64,000 nt of DNA from Marinobacterium rhizophilum (GCF_024397915.1 NZ_CP073347.1:62001-126000); one strand, 5' to 3'; positions 51,774 through 60,673 are shown, numbered from the stretch's first letter. Notes: generated by a model not told the origin, from the letters alone. Numbers and translations: made by a program.

Positions 51774-52535
51774 ATGTCCTATATCCTGGAAGCCCTTAAA
51801 CAGTCCGAAGGCCGGCGCAAGGAGGACGCACCGCCGGATCCGTCGCCCGCTGCACCGGCGTTTGCGACCCGTCGCAGCAGGCGCCGATCGGGGCGATGGC
51901 CGCTGGCAGTGGCGCTGATGGGGGCCATTGTCCTGCTGGGGTGGCTGGTCCTCGACCGAACCGACAGTCCTGCGGCGACGACGGCCATTGCAGCAAACGA
52001 CTCCGGTACCGACCAGGGCGTAGCGCCGGCTGACGGGGCACCGAGCGCCGTGGATGCCCCCGGGGAAGCGCCGGTCGCACCGTCGGTCGGCGTGGCGGAA
52101 ATGATCGTGGAGGCCATAGGTAATGACGAGCTCAAAGGCGTGCGTATCCAGCTGGAGGCCCCGACCGCTCCCCGCACGCAGCCTGTTCAGCAAGGTGCCG
52201 AGCAGGCTGCCGTGCCCACCAGGTCCCCCGAGAATGACAGCGCCGCGGACAGGGCACACAGGGTGGAGCAGCCCCAGCCGGAGGCGCGCACTGATGCCCA
52301 TGCCGGGCTGCCGTTTCGGCGCCAGTTACCTGTGGACGTACAACGCAGCCTGCCGGAGCTGGTCTTCAGCGTGCATATCTACTCGGCGGACCCGGCATCG
52401 CGCCGGGTGAAAATTGGCGAGCGCATGATGCGCGAAGGTCAGCGTATAACGCCACAGCTGCGGCTGGAAGAGATCATTCCCAAAGGCGTTATCCTCAGCT
52501 ACGAGGATTACCGTTTTCGCATGAACGCGCTCTGA
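51774..52535 (+). CDS. gspB: T2SS assembly protein GspB (ExeB-like)
   Basis: The 253-residue protein begins with the family signature MSYILEALKQSEGRR. It has a membrane helix near 43-62, a long Ala/Pro-rich periplasmic linker and the conserved C-terminal GspB domain (LPELVFSVHIYSADPASRRVKIG ... EIIPKGVILSYEDYRFRM). It forms the GspAB complex that aids GspD assembly. The main gsp operon (16.1-26.9 kb) is about 23 kb away, with the exoprotein locus in between. Confidence 0.92.
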   Translation: MSYILEALKQSEGRRKEDAPPDPSPAAPAFATRRSRRRSGRWPLAVALMGAIVLLGWLVLDRTDSPAATTAIAANDSGTDQGVAPADGAPSAVDAPGEAPVAPSVGVAEMIVEAIGNDELKGVRIQLEAPTAPRTQPVQQGAEQAAVPTRSPENDSAADRAHRVEQPQPEARTDAHAGLPFRRQLPVDVQRSLPELVFSVHIYSADPASRRVKIGERMMREGQRITPQLRLEEIIPKGVILSYEDYRFRMNAL

Positions 52536-52582
52536 TGCGTGGCAGCCACCCGAATTGACGAGCAGGCTTGGCAACATTCGGC

Positions 52583-52658
52583 GCCGATATAGCTCAGCCG
52601 GCAGAGCAGCTCATTCGTAATGAGCAGGTCGGAGGTTCGAATCCTCTTATCGGCACCA
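52583..52658 (+). tRNA. tRNA-Thr (anticodon CGT)
   Basis: This 76-nt gene has a GCCGATA/TATCGGC acceptor stem, D arm GCTC..GAGC, anticodon arm GCTCA-TTCGTAA-TGAGC giving CGT, T arm with GGTTCGAATCC, and encoded CCA. It reads ACG threonine codons. Confidence 0.96.
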
Positions 52659-52728
52659 TTAACTGTTTGTTTATTATAATTATTATATTGTTTTATTGCC
52701 CTTTTTGGACTGTTTTTGGGTCGCCAAT

Positions 52729-52822
52729 GTAGGTCGGGTTAGGCCGCAGGGCGTAACCCGACATGATGGGGATGACGGGTGGCTGCTGGCTGTCGGGTTA
52801 CGCTGCGCTAACCGCGACCTAC
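52729..52822. repeat. REP pair (BIME-like), left of the RAYT gene
   Basis: GTAGGTCGGGTTAGG..GCGTAACCCGAC followed by GTCGGGTTACGC..GCTAACCGCGACCTAC: two palindromic units in head-to-head orientation. It is almost identical to 53472-53560 on the other side of the transposase. Confidence 0.85.
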
Positions 52823-52902
52823 GGGGTGGGTGCGAGTTGTGACACAACAGCTGCTGCCAATCTAGGACCTAACCCGACAAGATAATCAAGGATGATTACG
52901 CT

Positions 52903-53403
52903 ATGAACTACCGCCGTGCCTTTGTCCCTGGGGCTTCGTATTTTTTTACCCTGGTTACGGAACAGCGGCGGCCTTGGTTGGCCGACGCAGATAATGTGGA
53001 GTTGCTGCGTGGTGCGTTTCGGGCTGTGCGGGCTAAGCGTCCTTTTGAGGTGGCGGCTATGGTGGTAATGCCCGATCACTTGCACTGTATCTGGACGCTA
53101 CCGCCACAAGATGCCGATTTTGCGACACGCTGGCGCTTGATGCGGCCTGAGCCGGGGCTCGTAAGGGCGGCAAAGAAGCAGCAGGCGGTATGGCAACATC
53201 GTTACTGGGAGCACCTGCTGCGCGACGAGTATGATTTTATCCGGCATGTTGAGTACATCCATTTCAACCCGGTCAAGCATGGCGTGGTTGCTACGGCTAT
53301 GGCTTGGCCGTATCCCAGCTTCCGCGGGTATGTCGCTGCAGGGCTTTATCCTGCAAATTGGGGTCGGGGAGAGATGGATTTTACCGGGATTGGTGCCGAG
53401 TGA
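52903..53403 (+). CDS. REP-associated tyrosine transposase (RAYT, TnpA_REP)
   Basis: The 166-residue Y1 HUH-type enzyme starts with NYRRAFVPGASYFFTLVTEQR. It has the histidine motif VMPDHLHCIW and the catalytic tyrosine region HVEYIHFNPVKHG, preceded by QHRYWEHLLRDEYDF. RAYTs nick and join REP sequences. This copy is bracketed by a REP pair on each side, the expected arrangement for a single resident RAYT. The reading frame is intact, so activity is possible. Confidence 0.92.
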   Translation: MNYRRAFVPGASYFFTLVTEQRRPWLADADNVELLRGAFRAVRAKRPFEVAAMVVMPDHLHCIWTLPPQDADFATRWRLMRPEPGLVRAAKKQQAVWQHRYWEHLLRDEYDFIRHVEYIHFNPVKHGVVATAMAWPYPSFRGYVAAGLYPANWGRGEMDFTGIGAE

Positions 53404-53471
53404 TACAGGGCAATCGCGGTATGCAGGTAGTCCCGTTGGGGTGCGAATTTTAAAGACAATAAGCCGCCAAT

Positions 53472-53560
53472 GTAGGTCGGGTTAGCCCGCAGGGCGTAAC
53501 CCGACATGATGGGGTGGTTGCTGCTGGCTGTCGGGTTACGCTGTGCTAACCGCGACCTAC
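53472..53560. repeat. REP pair (BIME-like), right of the RAYT gene
   Basis: This is a direct repeat of 52729-52822 with the same ends and a slightly shorter spacer. It lies between the RAYT stop and the stop of the convergent LysR gene. Confidence 0.85.
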
Positions 53561-53567
53561 GGGGCGG

Positions 53568-54452
53568 CTATTTCTTGAAGGTTTCGCTTAGTACCTCGAT
53601 CAGGGCCCTCGCGGCAACGGACAGCTGGTGGTTGCTGCGGGTCAGGATGCCGACGCGGCGCGAGATGGTGGGATTGGTCAGGGTAGTGCAGCAGGCACCC
53701 AGCTCCTGCATCTGCTGGCGACAGAGTGCGGGCACGGCGCTGACGCCAAGGCCCGTTGCGACCATGCGGCCCACGGTCGCGAGCTGGTGCGCCTCGAAGG
53801 CCACGCGTGGTGCCAGATCCCGTTCGGCCAGCTGGCTTTCCATCAGGATACGCAGGCTGGAGGGACGTTGCAGCGTAATGAAGTCGTGCTGCAGCAGCTG
53901 ATGCCAGGACAGGGAAGCTGAGCCTGAGTCCGGATGGTTGCGGGGCAGCACGGCAATAAAGTCGTCGCTGAACAGCGGGCGGAACAGCAGGTCGTCGCTG
54001 GCGCCGGGGTCGAAGGTGACGCCCACCTCAACGCGGTTCTGGCGCACCATGTCGACGACACTTTCGGCGATGACGTCATGCACCTCGATATTGATGCGCG
54101 GATAGAGCGCCCGGTACCCGAGCAGCGCCTGGGGCAGCAGGGAGCTTGCGAAGGAGGGCATGGCGGCAATGGCGATCTTGCCCAGTTGCAGGGCAAAACG
54201 CTGGTGCAGTTCTTCTTCTACACTGTCCCATTCTGCCAGCAACCGTTCGGCGATAGGCAGCAGGACCTCGCCTTCGGGGGTCAGGGCGATGGTGCGGGTG
54301 GTGCGGTTCAGCAGGCGCCCGCCCAGGGAGTCTTCCAGTTTCTTGATCGCCAGGCTCAGCGCCGGCTGTGACAGGTGCACCCGCACGCTGGCCTCGGCGA
54401 AGCTGAAGGTGCGGGCGACGGCGATAAAGGCGCGCAATTGCTTGATGGTCAT
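53568..54452 (-). CDS. LysR-family transcriptional regulator
   Basis: The 294-residue protein has an N-terminal winged helix-turn-helix (MTIKQLRAFIAVARTFSFAEASVRVHLSQPALSLAIKKLE) and a LysR substrate-binding domain from about 90. It is divergent from the CoA-transferase pair across a 150-bp, AT-rich gap (54453-54600), the standard layout for a LysR protein controlling its neighbour. The effector is unknown; a 3-oxoacid or related CoA-pathway intermediate is plausible. Confidence 0.9.
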   Translation of the reverse strand: MTIKQLRAFIAVARTFSFAEASVRVHLSQPALSLAIKKLEDSLGGRLLNRTTRTIALTPEGEVLLPIAERLLAEWDSVEEELHQRFALQLGKIAIAAMPSFASSLLPQALLGYRALYPRINIEVHDVIAESVVDMVRQNRVEVGVTFDPGASDDLLFRPLFSDDFIAVLPRNHPDSGSASLSWHQLLQHDFITLQRPSSLRILMESQLAERDLAPRVAFEAHQLATVGRMVATGLGVSAVPALCRQQMQELGACCTTLTNPTISRRVGILTRSNHQLSVAARALIEVLSETFKK

Positions 54453-54603
54453 GTTTTCAGCATCATCGGTAAGGGAATTTAAATTTGAAAAATAAATTAA
54501 TAAATATAAAAATCAAACTTACTAAATATATCGAGTTGCTGCACAATTTCCAACCAGAGAGAACACAGCCGCACAGTGGCTAACAATAATCAGGAGTGGC
54601 GTG

Positions 54604-55305
54604 ATGGCCGGTTTCGATAAAGTTGTAAGTACCTATGAAGAGGCAATGGTAGGCCTTGAAAGCGGAATGACCGTGATTGCCGGTGGTTTCGGCCTGTGCG
54701 GTATCCCGGAGAACCTGATTGCCCGCATCAAGCAAATGGGCGTGAAGGACCTGACCATCGTGTCCAATAACTGCGGCGTGGATGGCTTTGGTCTGGGCGT
54801 ATTGCTGGAAGACCGCCAGGTTCGCAAAATGATCTCGTCCTACGTGGGCGAAAATGCGCTGTTTGAAAAGCAGCTGCTGGCCGGTGAACTGGAGGTTGAA
54901 CTGACGCCCCAGGGAACCCTGGCCGAGAAGATGCGCGCCGGCGGTGCCGGTATCCCGGCGTTCTTCACCGCCACAGGCTTTGGTACCCCCATTGCCGAAG
55001 GCAAGGAAGTACGTGACTTCAATGGCCGCTCCTACATTATGGAAGAGTCTGTTACCGGTGACTTCGCCATCGTCAAGGGCTGGAAGGCCGACCGCTACGG
55101 TAACGTCATGTACCGCCACACTGCGCAGAACTTCAACCCCATGGCGGCGACTGCCGGCAAGATCACGGTGGTGGAAGTCGAGGAAATCGTTGAGCCGGGC
55201 GAGCTGGAACCCAGCCAGATTCACACGCCGGGCATCTATGTGCAGCGGGTAATCAAGGGCACGTTCGAGAAGCGTATCGAGCAGCGCACCCTGCGCCAGG
55301 CATAA
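54604..55305 (+). CDS. scoA: 3-oxoacid CoA-transferase subunit A
   Basis: The 233-residue protein starts at the ATG at 54604 (AGGAG 7 nt upstream). It has the family-I CoA-transferase signature GMTVIAGGFGLCGIPENLI, SNNCGVDGFGLG, and PAFFTATGFGTPIAEGKE. It forms a heterodimer with the next gene and transfers CoA between succinyl-CoA and acetoacetate or a similar 3-oxoacid. Confidence 0.92.
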   Translation: MAGFDKVVSTYEEAMVGLESGMTVIAGGFGLCGIPENLIARIKQMGVKDLTIVSNNCGVDGFGLGVLLEDRQVRKMISSYVGENALFEKQLLAGELEVELTPQGTLAEKMRAGGAGIPAFFTATGFGTPIAEGKEVRDFNGRSYIMEESVTGDFAIVKGWKADRYGNVMYRHTAQNFNPMAATAGKITVVEVEEIVEPGELEPSQIHTPGIYVQRVIKGTFEKRIEQRTLRQA

Positions 55306-55384
55306 ACTCTCCGGTATTTCTTAATAACAAATTCAGTGAGCAACCGGCCTGCGGGCGGGTCGCTCCAGCGCAAGAGGCAGAACC

Positions 55385-56041
55385 ATGGCACTTTCTCGCG
55401 AACAGATTGCAATGCGCGTAGCGCGCGAACTTCAAGACGGCTATTACGTGAACCTGGGAATCGGTATCCCGACCCTGGTGGCCAACTATGTCCCCGAGGG
55501 CATGGAAGTCATGCTGCAGTCCGAAAACGGCCTGCTGGGCATGGGTTCCTTTCCTACCGAGGAAGAACTGGATGCGGACATGATCAATGCCGGCAAGCAG
55601 ACCGTCACGGCAATCGATGGTGCATCCATTTTCTCTTCGGCGGAGTCCTTCGCCATGATCCGCGGCGGACATGTCGACCTGACCGTACTCGGGGCCTTCG
55701 AGGTGGACGTGCACGGCAACATCGCGTCCTGGATGATTCCAGGCAAGCTGATCAAGGGCATGGGGGGCGCCATGGACCTGGTGGCCGGTGCCGATAACAT
55801 CATCGTCACCATGACCCACGCATCCAAGCATGGCGAATCCAAGCTGCTGTCCAACTGCTCGCTGCCGCTGACTGGTGCCGGCTGCATCAAGAAAGTACTG
55901 ACCGACCTGGCCTGGCTGGAAATCGAAGATGGCGCCTTTATCCTGCGTGAACGTGCGCCGGGCGTGTCGGTTGAAGAGATTGTCTCCAAGACCGCCGGCA
56001 AGCTGATCGTGCCGGATCACGTGCCTGAAATGACGTTTTAA
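55385..56041 (+). CDS. scoB: 3-oxoacid CoA-transferase subunit B
   Basis: The 218-residue protein contains YYVNLGIGIPTLVANYVP and the catalytic-glutamate motif QSENGLLGMG. SxESFAMIRGGHVDLTVLGAFEVD and the C-terminal VSKTAGKLIV follow. It is the catalytic partner of the upstream subunit, 79 nt away, and ends before a clear terminator. Confidence 0.93.
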   Translation: MALSREQIAMRVARELQDGYYVNLGIGIPTLVANYVPEGMEVMLQSENGLLGMGSFPTEEELDADMINAGKQTVTAIDGASIFSSAESFAMIRGGHVDLTVLGAFEVDVHGNIASWMIPGKLIKGMGGAMDLVAGADNIIVTMTHASKHGESKLLSNCSLPLTGAGCIKKVLTDLAWLEIEDGAFILRERAPGVSVEEIVSKTAGKLIVPDHVPEMTF

Positions 56042-56087
56042 GGCTATACCCCCGCGTTTTACCGATTGATGCTGTCAATCCCTTTGG

Positions 56088-56123
56088 GCCCGGCTGGAGT
56101 TTCGACTCCTCCGGGCTTTTTTT
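56088..56123 (+). terminator. Rho-independent terminator after scoB
   Basis: GCCCGG..GGAGT and ACTCC..CCGGGC form a two-part stem followed by a run of seven T, about 45 nt after the scoB stop. Confidence 0.9.
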
Positions 56124-56268
56124 ATAGGGGTTCGTGTCGGTGCCGCCCTGGCGTGATTATCTTTGCGGCCTGCCGCAGGCGCGAGAGCGGTTTTGCTGTA
56201 GAGTAGGGCGCCTGTGAGCCTGCCTTTTTCGGGCGGCTCTCTAATGCTATTGACTGACCGGATCGACA

Positions 56269-56517
56269 ATGACGAACAACGATGTACTGAAAAAGCTGCG
56301 TATTGCCCTGGACCTGAAAGAAGCGGATCTGTTTACCATCTTCGCCCTCACCGAACACAGCATCAACAAGGCGGAACTGTCGGGCTATTTCCGCAAGCCC
56401 GGGCACAAGAACTACAAGGAATGCAGCGACGAGGTGTTGCAGGCGTTTCTTGATGGATACATCGTATTCCGGCGCGGGCCCAAGGATGCGCCGGCAGATG
56501 TGGAAGAGGCCGAGTAA
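56269..56517 (+). CDS. DUF1456 (YehS-like) family protein, single-repeat form
   Basis: The 82-residue protein, MTNNDVLKKLRIALDLKEADLFTIF..., ends its repeat with CSDEVLQAFLDGYIVFRRG. Typical YehS/DUF1456 proteins are about 150 residues with two such repeats; this one has only one, then an acidic tail. The function is unknown. Confidence 0.85.
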   Translation: MTNNDVLKKLRIALDLKEADLFTIFALTEHSINKAELSGYFRKPGHKNYKECSDEVLQAFLDGYIVFRRGPKDAPADVEEAE

Positions 56518-56526
56518 GGTACCCTC

Positions 56527-56587
56527 TAAGGGGCTAGGGGCTAGGGGCTAGGGGCTAGGGGCTAGCTTGCCACTTGCCACTTGCCAC
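56527..56587. repeat. Short tandem repeats GGGGCTA and CTTGCCA
   Basis: About five copies of a GGGGCTA heptamer are followed by three copies of CTTGCCA. This resembles the GATTCGT heptamer arrays elsewhere in the window: short, intergenic and of the same unit length. Confidence 0.7.
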
Positions 56588-56617
56588 TGCAGCTGTGCTG
56601 AGTGAAACGGACGTCGC

Positions 56618-56938
56618 CTAGTTGTCGATCCAGACAACGCGCAGCGGCTCGCCGAAGTCGTCGTAGATGACTTGCTGGCGCGGTGTACGCTGGCGGGTTT
56701 TTTGCGGCGCAGGCGGGACTTTCTTGCGCCTTGAGTCGATGGCAACCAGCACCTCGGGCACCGCGGTGCGGGTTTGCTTGGGCTGGCCGATGCTGAACTG
56801 GTGCTTGTTGTAAGCGCCGTTGGCCAGGCCACTGGCGCCCTGTTCGACAGACGTAATCTGGCCGCCCTGCTTCAGGTAATCGGCCATCTGCTGTTCCAGT
56901 TCGCGGCGCAGGTCGGATTTTGTCGGGCGTTTAATCAT
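56618..56938 (-). CDS. Conserved hypothetical protein
   Basis: The 106-residue protein starts at the ATG at 56938 (MIKRPTKSDLRRELEQQMADYL). The N-terminus is helical, followed by basic, Pro/Gln-rich segments and a C-terminal QVIYDDFGEPLRVVWIDN. It resembles small uncharacterised proteins of Pseudomonas and relatives. No function can be given. Upstream codons back to 57010 are open but unlikely. Confidence 0.7.
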   Translation of the reverse strand: MIKRPTKSDLRRELEQQMADYLKQGGQITSVEQGASGLANGAYNKHQFSIGQPKQTRTAVPEVLVAIDSRRKKVPPAPQKTRQRTPRQQVIYDDFGEPLRVVWIDN

Positions 56939-57039
56939 CCGCGTATTGTGCCTGAAAACTGGACGAAAAGTAACCGCCAGAACGCCGCGCCCGACAGGGC
57001 CAGGCACCACTCAGGCCCCTCGGCCTGCTCCTTCGCGGC

Positions 57040-57753
57040 TCAATTCTGTCGCCAGCTGACCTCGGTCATCAGCATGTAGCCCGCGCCATAGATGGTCTTG
57101 ATAATGGCCGGGTTCTTCGGGTCCACCTCGATTTTCTTGCGAATGCGCGACATGCGCACATCGATGCTGCGATCAAATGGGTCGGCCCGGTCGCCCAGCA
57201 GCTGCTCACGTGACAGTATCTGCCGGGGCGCGCGCAGCAGGGCATTGAGTAGCTGGGCTTCGGCACTGCTGAGCAGCTCCGAGTCGCCGCGGGCATGGCT
57301 GAGCGTCAGGCTGGCGGGGTCGAAGGTCCAGTCGCCGAAGGCCGCCTGGCGCGGGCGTGCGTCGGGGGTCGGGGTATCGATCTGCTCGAGGCGCCGCAGC
57401 AGGCTGTTGGCGCGGGCGACCAGCTCCCGCGGCTCGAACGGCTTGGTAATGTAGTCGTCGGCACCCAGTTCCAGCCCCATCACGCGATCGGGTGTACTGT
57501 CGCGGCCTGACAGTATCATGATGCCCACGCCCTGCAGCTCGCCCAGCTGGCGCACCAGTGCCATGCCGTCCATGTCGGGCAGGCCCAGGTCGATGATGCA
57601 CAGGTCTGGCCGGCGCTGGCGAATGGCCTGGGCGGCCTGGGCACCGGTACGAAAGATGCGGGTTTCAAAGCCAAATCGCTCCAGCTCATCGCTGACCAGC
57701 GTACAGATATCAGCCTCGTCATCGACGATATAGATCAGTCGGTTCTGTTTCAC
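57040..57753 (-). CDS. OmpR-family response regulator
   Basis: The 237-residue protein starts at the GTG at 57753 (AAAGGA upstream), 22 nt after the kinase stop. The receiver domain has IYIVDDEAD, the phospho-acceptor LCIIDLGLPDMDG, ILSGRDS and DDYITKPFEPRELVA. A winged-helix DNA-binding domain follows (LSSAEAQLLNALLRAPRQILSRE, RIRKKIEVDPKNPAIIKTIYGAGY). It is co-transcribed with the hybrid kinase. The nearby divergent ABC transporter operon is a plausible target. Confidence 0.93.
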   Translation of the reverse strand: MKQNRLIYIVDDEADICTLVSDELERFGFETRIFRTGAQAAQAIRQRRPDLCIIDLGLPDMDGMALVRQLGELQGVGIMILSGRDSTPDRVMGLELGADDYITKPFEPRELVARANSLLRRLEQIDTPTPDARPRQAAFGDWTFDPASLTLSHARGDSELLSSAEAQLLNALLRAPRQILSREQLLGDRADPFDRSIDVRMSRIRKKIEVDPKNPAIIKTIYGAGYMLMTEVSWRQN

Positions 57754-57775
57754 GGTAAATGCATGTCCTTTCTTA

Positions 57776-60673
57776 TTATTGGGGAGTAGGGGTGAGTCCG
57801 GTGGCCGTTCGCGACTGCTTGGCGAGCGATTCGCGTCGCAGGGCCGCGCGCAGGGCGTCCTGCTCAAACGGCTTGGGCAGCATGGTGAAAAAGTGGTCGC
57901 TGTTATCGCCGGGATCCTGTTCGTAGCTGTAACCGCTCATCAGCACAATGCGACTGCCCGGCGTGTGGTCGTAGAGCTGGCGGGCCAGCTCGAAGCCGTT
58001 GAGAGAGCCCGGCATGATAATGTCGCAGACCATGCCGTGCAGGCCCTCCAGTGAGTTGATCAGCAGCGAGGCTTCATCGGCGCCCGAGGCCTCGATCACG
58101 TTATAGCCCAGCGCAATGAGTTGCTCGCGCACGACCTGGCGCACGTCGGGGTTGTCCTCGACCAGCAGGATCAGTTTGTTCTGGCCGTCATCCGCGGCCT
58201 CATCGCCGTCCCTGTTGCCCATCTCCCTGGCCGGCAGTTGCGCTGGCACAGAGGCTGGCAGCAGCAGCGAGATGACCGACCCCTGCTCGAGTGCGCTCTG
58301 GATCTGAATATAGCCCCTGGACTGCTTGACGAAGCCGTACACCATGCTGAGCCCAAGGCCCGAGCCTGCCCCGCCGGTTTTGGTGGTAAAAAACGGCTCG
58401 AATGCGAGGCAGGCGGCTTCACTGGAAAAGCCGTGACCTGTGTCACGTACACGAATCTCGACATAGTCGCCGGGCAGCACCGGTTCGTCATAGGTCAGGG
58501 GGGCGCTCACGTGGCGACCGCAGACCTCGAAACTGAGGGTGCCGCCGTCGGGCATGGCATCACGGGCATTGAGCGCCAGGTTGACCAGGGCATCTTCCAG
58601 CTGGCCGGCATCGACGAAGGGCTGGGGGGCGTCGGCAGCGCACCGGTAGTCGATGCGGATGCTGTTGGGCAGGGGGCCCGCCAGCAGCTCGGCCAGGTCG
58701 CTGATCAGGCCGGGCAGTGGCACCGCAGACGGCTTGAGCGGCTGGCGGCGCGAGAAGGCGAGCAGGCGGCGGGTAATGTCGGCGCCGCGCCGGGTGGCGC
58801 GGATGGCCGGGTTAAGGTAGCGCAGCAGGGCATCGTTCAGGGCCGGGTTGTCGCGCATGGCCATGAGGTTGCCCAGCAGGATGGACAGCAGGTTGTTAAA
58901 GTCGTGGGCCAGGCCACCGGCCAGCTGCCCGACGGCACTCATGCGCTGGGCCTCGTTGAGGGTCCTTTCTGCCTCCTTTTCCGCCGTGATATCCAGCGAC
59001 AGGTTGAGCAGGCCATTGACCTCGTCGTCGGCGGAGTGAAACGGAATCAGCATGCGCTTGGTGATCATTTCCCGGTCTTCGCGCTGAATGCGGTATTCGT
59101 ACACCGACTCTTCGCCGGCCAGGGTGCGTTCGATCTGCTGGTGAATATCGGCGAACATCTGCTCACCGAGTATCTCGGACGGGTGACGGCCGACGATGTC
59201 GTCCTTGCTGCGATCAAACACGTCGGCATAGCCCTGGTTGACGAAGACATAGTGCATGTTGCTGTCGATATAGGCGATCTGGGCGGGGAGGGCATCCAGG
59301 ATCAGGCGCTGGCGGGCTTCGTGGGTGCGCAGCTCCTGCTGCGCCTGCTGCATGGAGGCGACGGCGCCGAGCAGCTGGCGGTTGCTGGCCTCCAGGTCCC
59401 GGGTGCGGGCCTGCACCTTGGCATCCAGGGTATGGATGTTGCCACGCAGCTGGTCCACCATGCGGTCGAAGGCCCGGGCCAGTACGCCGAGTTCGTCATC
59501 GCGGCTGATGCCGCTTTTCGCGCCCAGCTCACCGTCGCTGACACGCTCGGCGGTTTCCGACAGGCGGCGGATGGGGCGCGTCACCCAGTGGACGAAAATA
59601 AACGCCAGCAGTATCGCCGCCAGCATGGCGATCAGCGCCATGGTGAGGATGCGATCGGTGAGCACTTCGGAGCTGCTGCGCAGTTCATCCACGTAAACCG
59701 ACGAGCCGATGTACCAGTCAAAGCCCGGCAGGTAGCGTACCAGGGCAACCTTTTCGTAGCTGTAGTGGCCGGGGTCCGAGGGCTTGTCCCACTGGTAGTA
59801 AAGCTCCTCGCCACTTGCGGCGATGTCCATCAGGTCCGCGGCGATGGAGCGGCCCGAGGTCGGGTTCAGCAGGTCGAGAAAATTGGTGCCATCGAGGTTG
59901 GCATTGGGGTGGATCAGCATGTTGCCGTCACCGTCGAAAACGTACATGTAGCCGGTCTCGGCGATGCGCAGCTCCAGCAGGCCCGAACGCAGCTTTTGCA
60001 GCGCCTGGGCGGTCTGCTGCTGCACCTCGGCATCGATGTCGTCCAGGTAGACGCCAGCGCCGATCACGAAGCCCCAGTCGGGGAAGTTGCGGACATAGGA
60101 GAACTTGTCGAGGCTGCGGGTTTCCCCCAGGCGGTGCCACTTGTAGCGATAAAAGCCTTCGCCTTCCTGCATGGCCAGGGCGACGATTTCCGGAATGATG
60201 CTGTTGCCTTCGCTGTCCCGCAGGTTCAACGCGCTGCGGTTGTGCAACGCCGCTTCCGGGTGTGACAGCAGGGTCGAGTCGTAATCGGCGATCCAGACAT
60301 AGTCGCCGCGGCCATAGCTGAAGCTGCGCAGGCGCTCGAACAGGCGGGCCCGGGCCTGTTCGGGGGGGATGTTCAGCCGGCGGGCCTGGGCCAGGCTTTC
60401 GTCTATGTGCATGGCGGTGAGGGCGACCACGGCCTTGAGCCGCTGCTCGTGGGCGTTCAGGGTGCGTTTGCGGTAGTCCTCCACGCTGACATGCATCTGG
60501 CTGGCCAGCTCGAAGATGTTGTTCAGGGTCGTGCGGCTGTTGTTGCGCTCGATTTCGAACACTTTTTTCTGGATCAGCGGGACCGAGTAGGCATAGAAGG
60601 CCAGAAAGATGGCCGCAATGATCAGGGCTATCACGGTAAAGAAACGGCGTGTGAGCTTGGAGCCTGGCAACAT
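57776..60673 (-). CDS. Hybrid sensor histidine kinase (cache-HAMP-PAS-HisKA-HATPase-REC)
   Basis: The 965-residue protein has a membrane helix (about 10-30) and two cache-type periplasmic sensor domains (about 45-345; YVWIADYDSTLLSHPEAALHN and YMYVFDGDGNMLIHPNANLDG are repeated modules). A second helix (about 345-365), HAMP, a coiled coil and PAS (475-590) follow. HisKA has the phospho-acceptor in GGLAHDFNNLL, and the ATPase has N and G boxes (NLALNARDAMPDGG, SGLGLSMVYGF). A C-terminal receiver (VEDNPDVRQ, CDIIMPG) completes it. It probably senses a small extracellular metabolite. It is divergent from the ABC operon. Confidence 0.93.
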   Translation of the reverse strand: MLPGSKLTRRFFTVIALIIAAIFLAFYAYSVPLIQKKVFEIERNNSRTTLNNIFELASQMHVSVEDYRKRTLNAHEQRLKAVVALTAMHIDESLAQARRLNIPPEQARARLFERLRSFSYGRGDYVWIADYDSTLLSHPEAALHNRSALNLRDSEGNSIIPEIVALAMQEGEGFYRYKWHRLGETRSLDKFSYVRNFPDWGFVIGAGVYLDDIDAEVQQQTAQALQKLRSGLLELRIAETGYMYVFDGDGNMLIHPNANLDGTNFLDLLNPTSGRSIAADLMDIAASGEELYYQWDKPSDPGHYSYEKVALVRYLPGFDWYIGSSVYVDELRSSSEVLTDRILTMALIAMLAAILLAFIFVHWVTRPIRRLSETAERVSDGELGAKSGISRDDELGVLARAFDRMVDQLRGNIHTLDAKVQARTRDLEASNRQLLGAVASMQQAQQELRTHEARQRLILDALPAQIAYIDSNMHYVFVNQGYADVFDRSKDDIVGRHPSEILGEQMFADIHQQIERTLAGEESVYEYRIQREDREMITKRMLIPFHSADDEVNGLLNLSLDITAEKEAERTLNEAQRMSAVGQLAGGLAHDFNNLLSILLGNLMAMRDNPALNDALLRYLNPAIRATRRGADITRRLLAFSRRQPLKPSAVPLPGLISDLAELLAGPLPNSIRIDYRCAADAPQPFVDAGQLEDALVNLALNARDAMPDGGTLSFEVCGRHVSAPLTYDEPVLPGDYVEIRVRDTGHGFSSEAACLAFEPFFTTKTGGAGSGLGLSMVYGFVKQSRGYIQIQSALEQGSVISLLLPASVPAQLPAREMGNRDGDEAADDGQNKLILLVEDNPDVRQVVREQLIALGYNVIEASGADEASLLINSLEGLHGMVCDIIMPGSLNGFELARQLYDHTPGSRIVLMSGYSYEQDPGDNSDHFFTMLPKPFEQDALRAALRRESLAKQSRTATGLTPTPQ

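Noticed and set aside
56527..56587. Possible CRISPR array from the short tandem repeats
   Set aside because: The units are 7 bp and contiguous, with no spacers; no cas gene is in the window.
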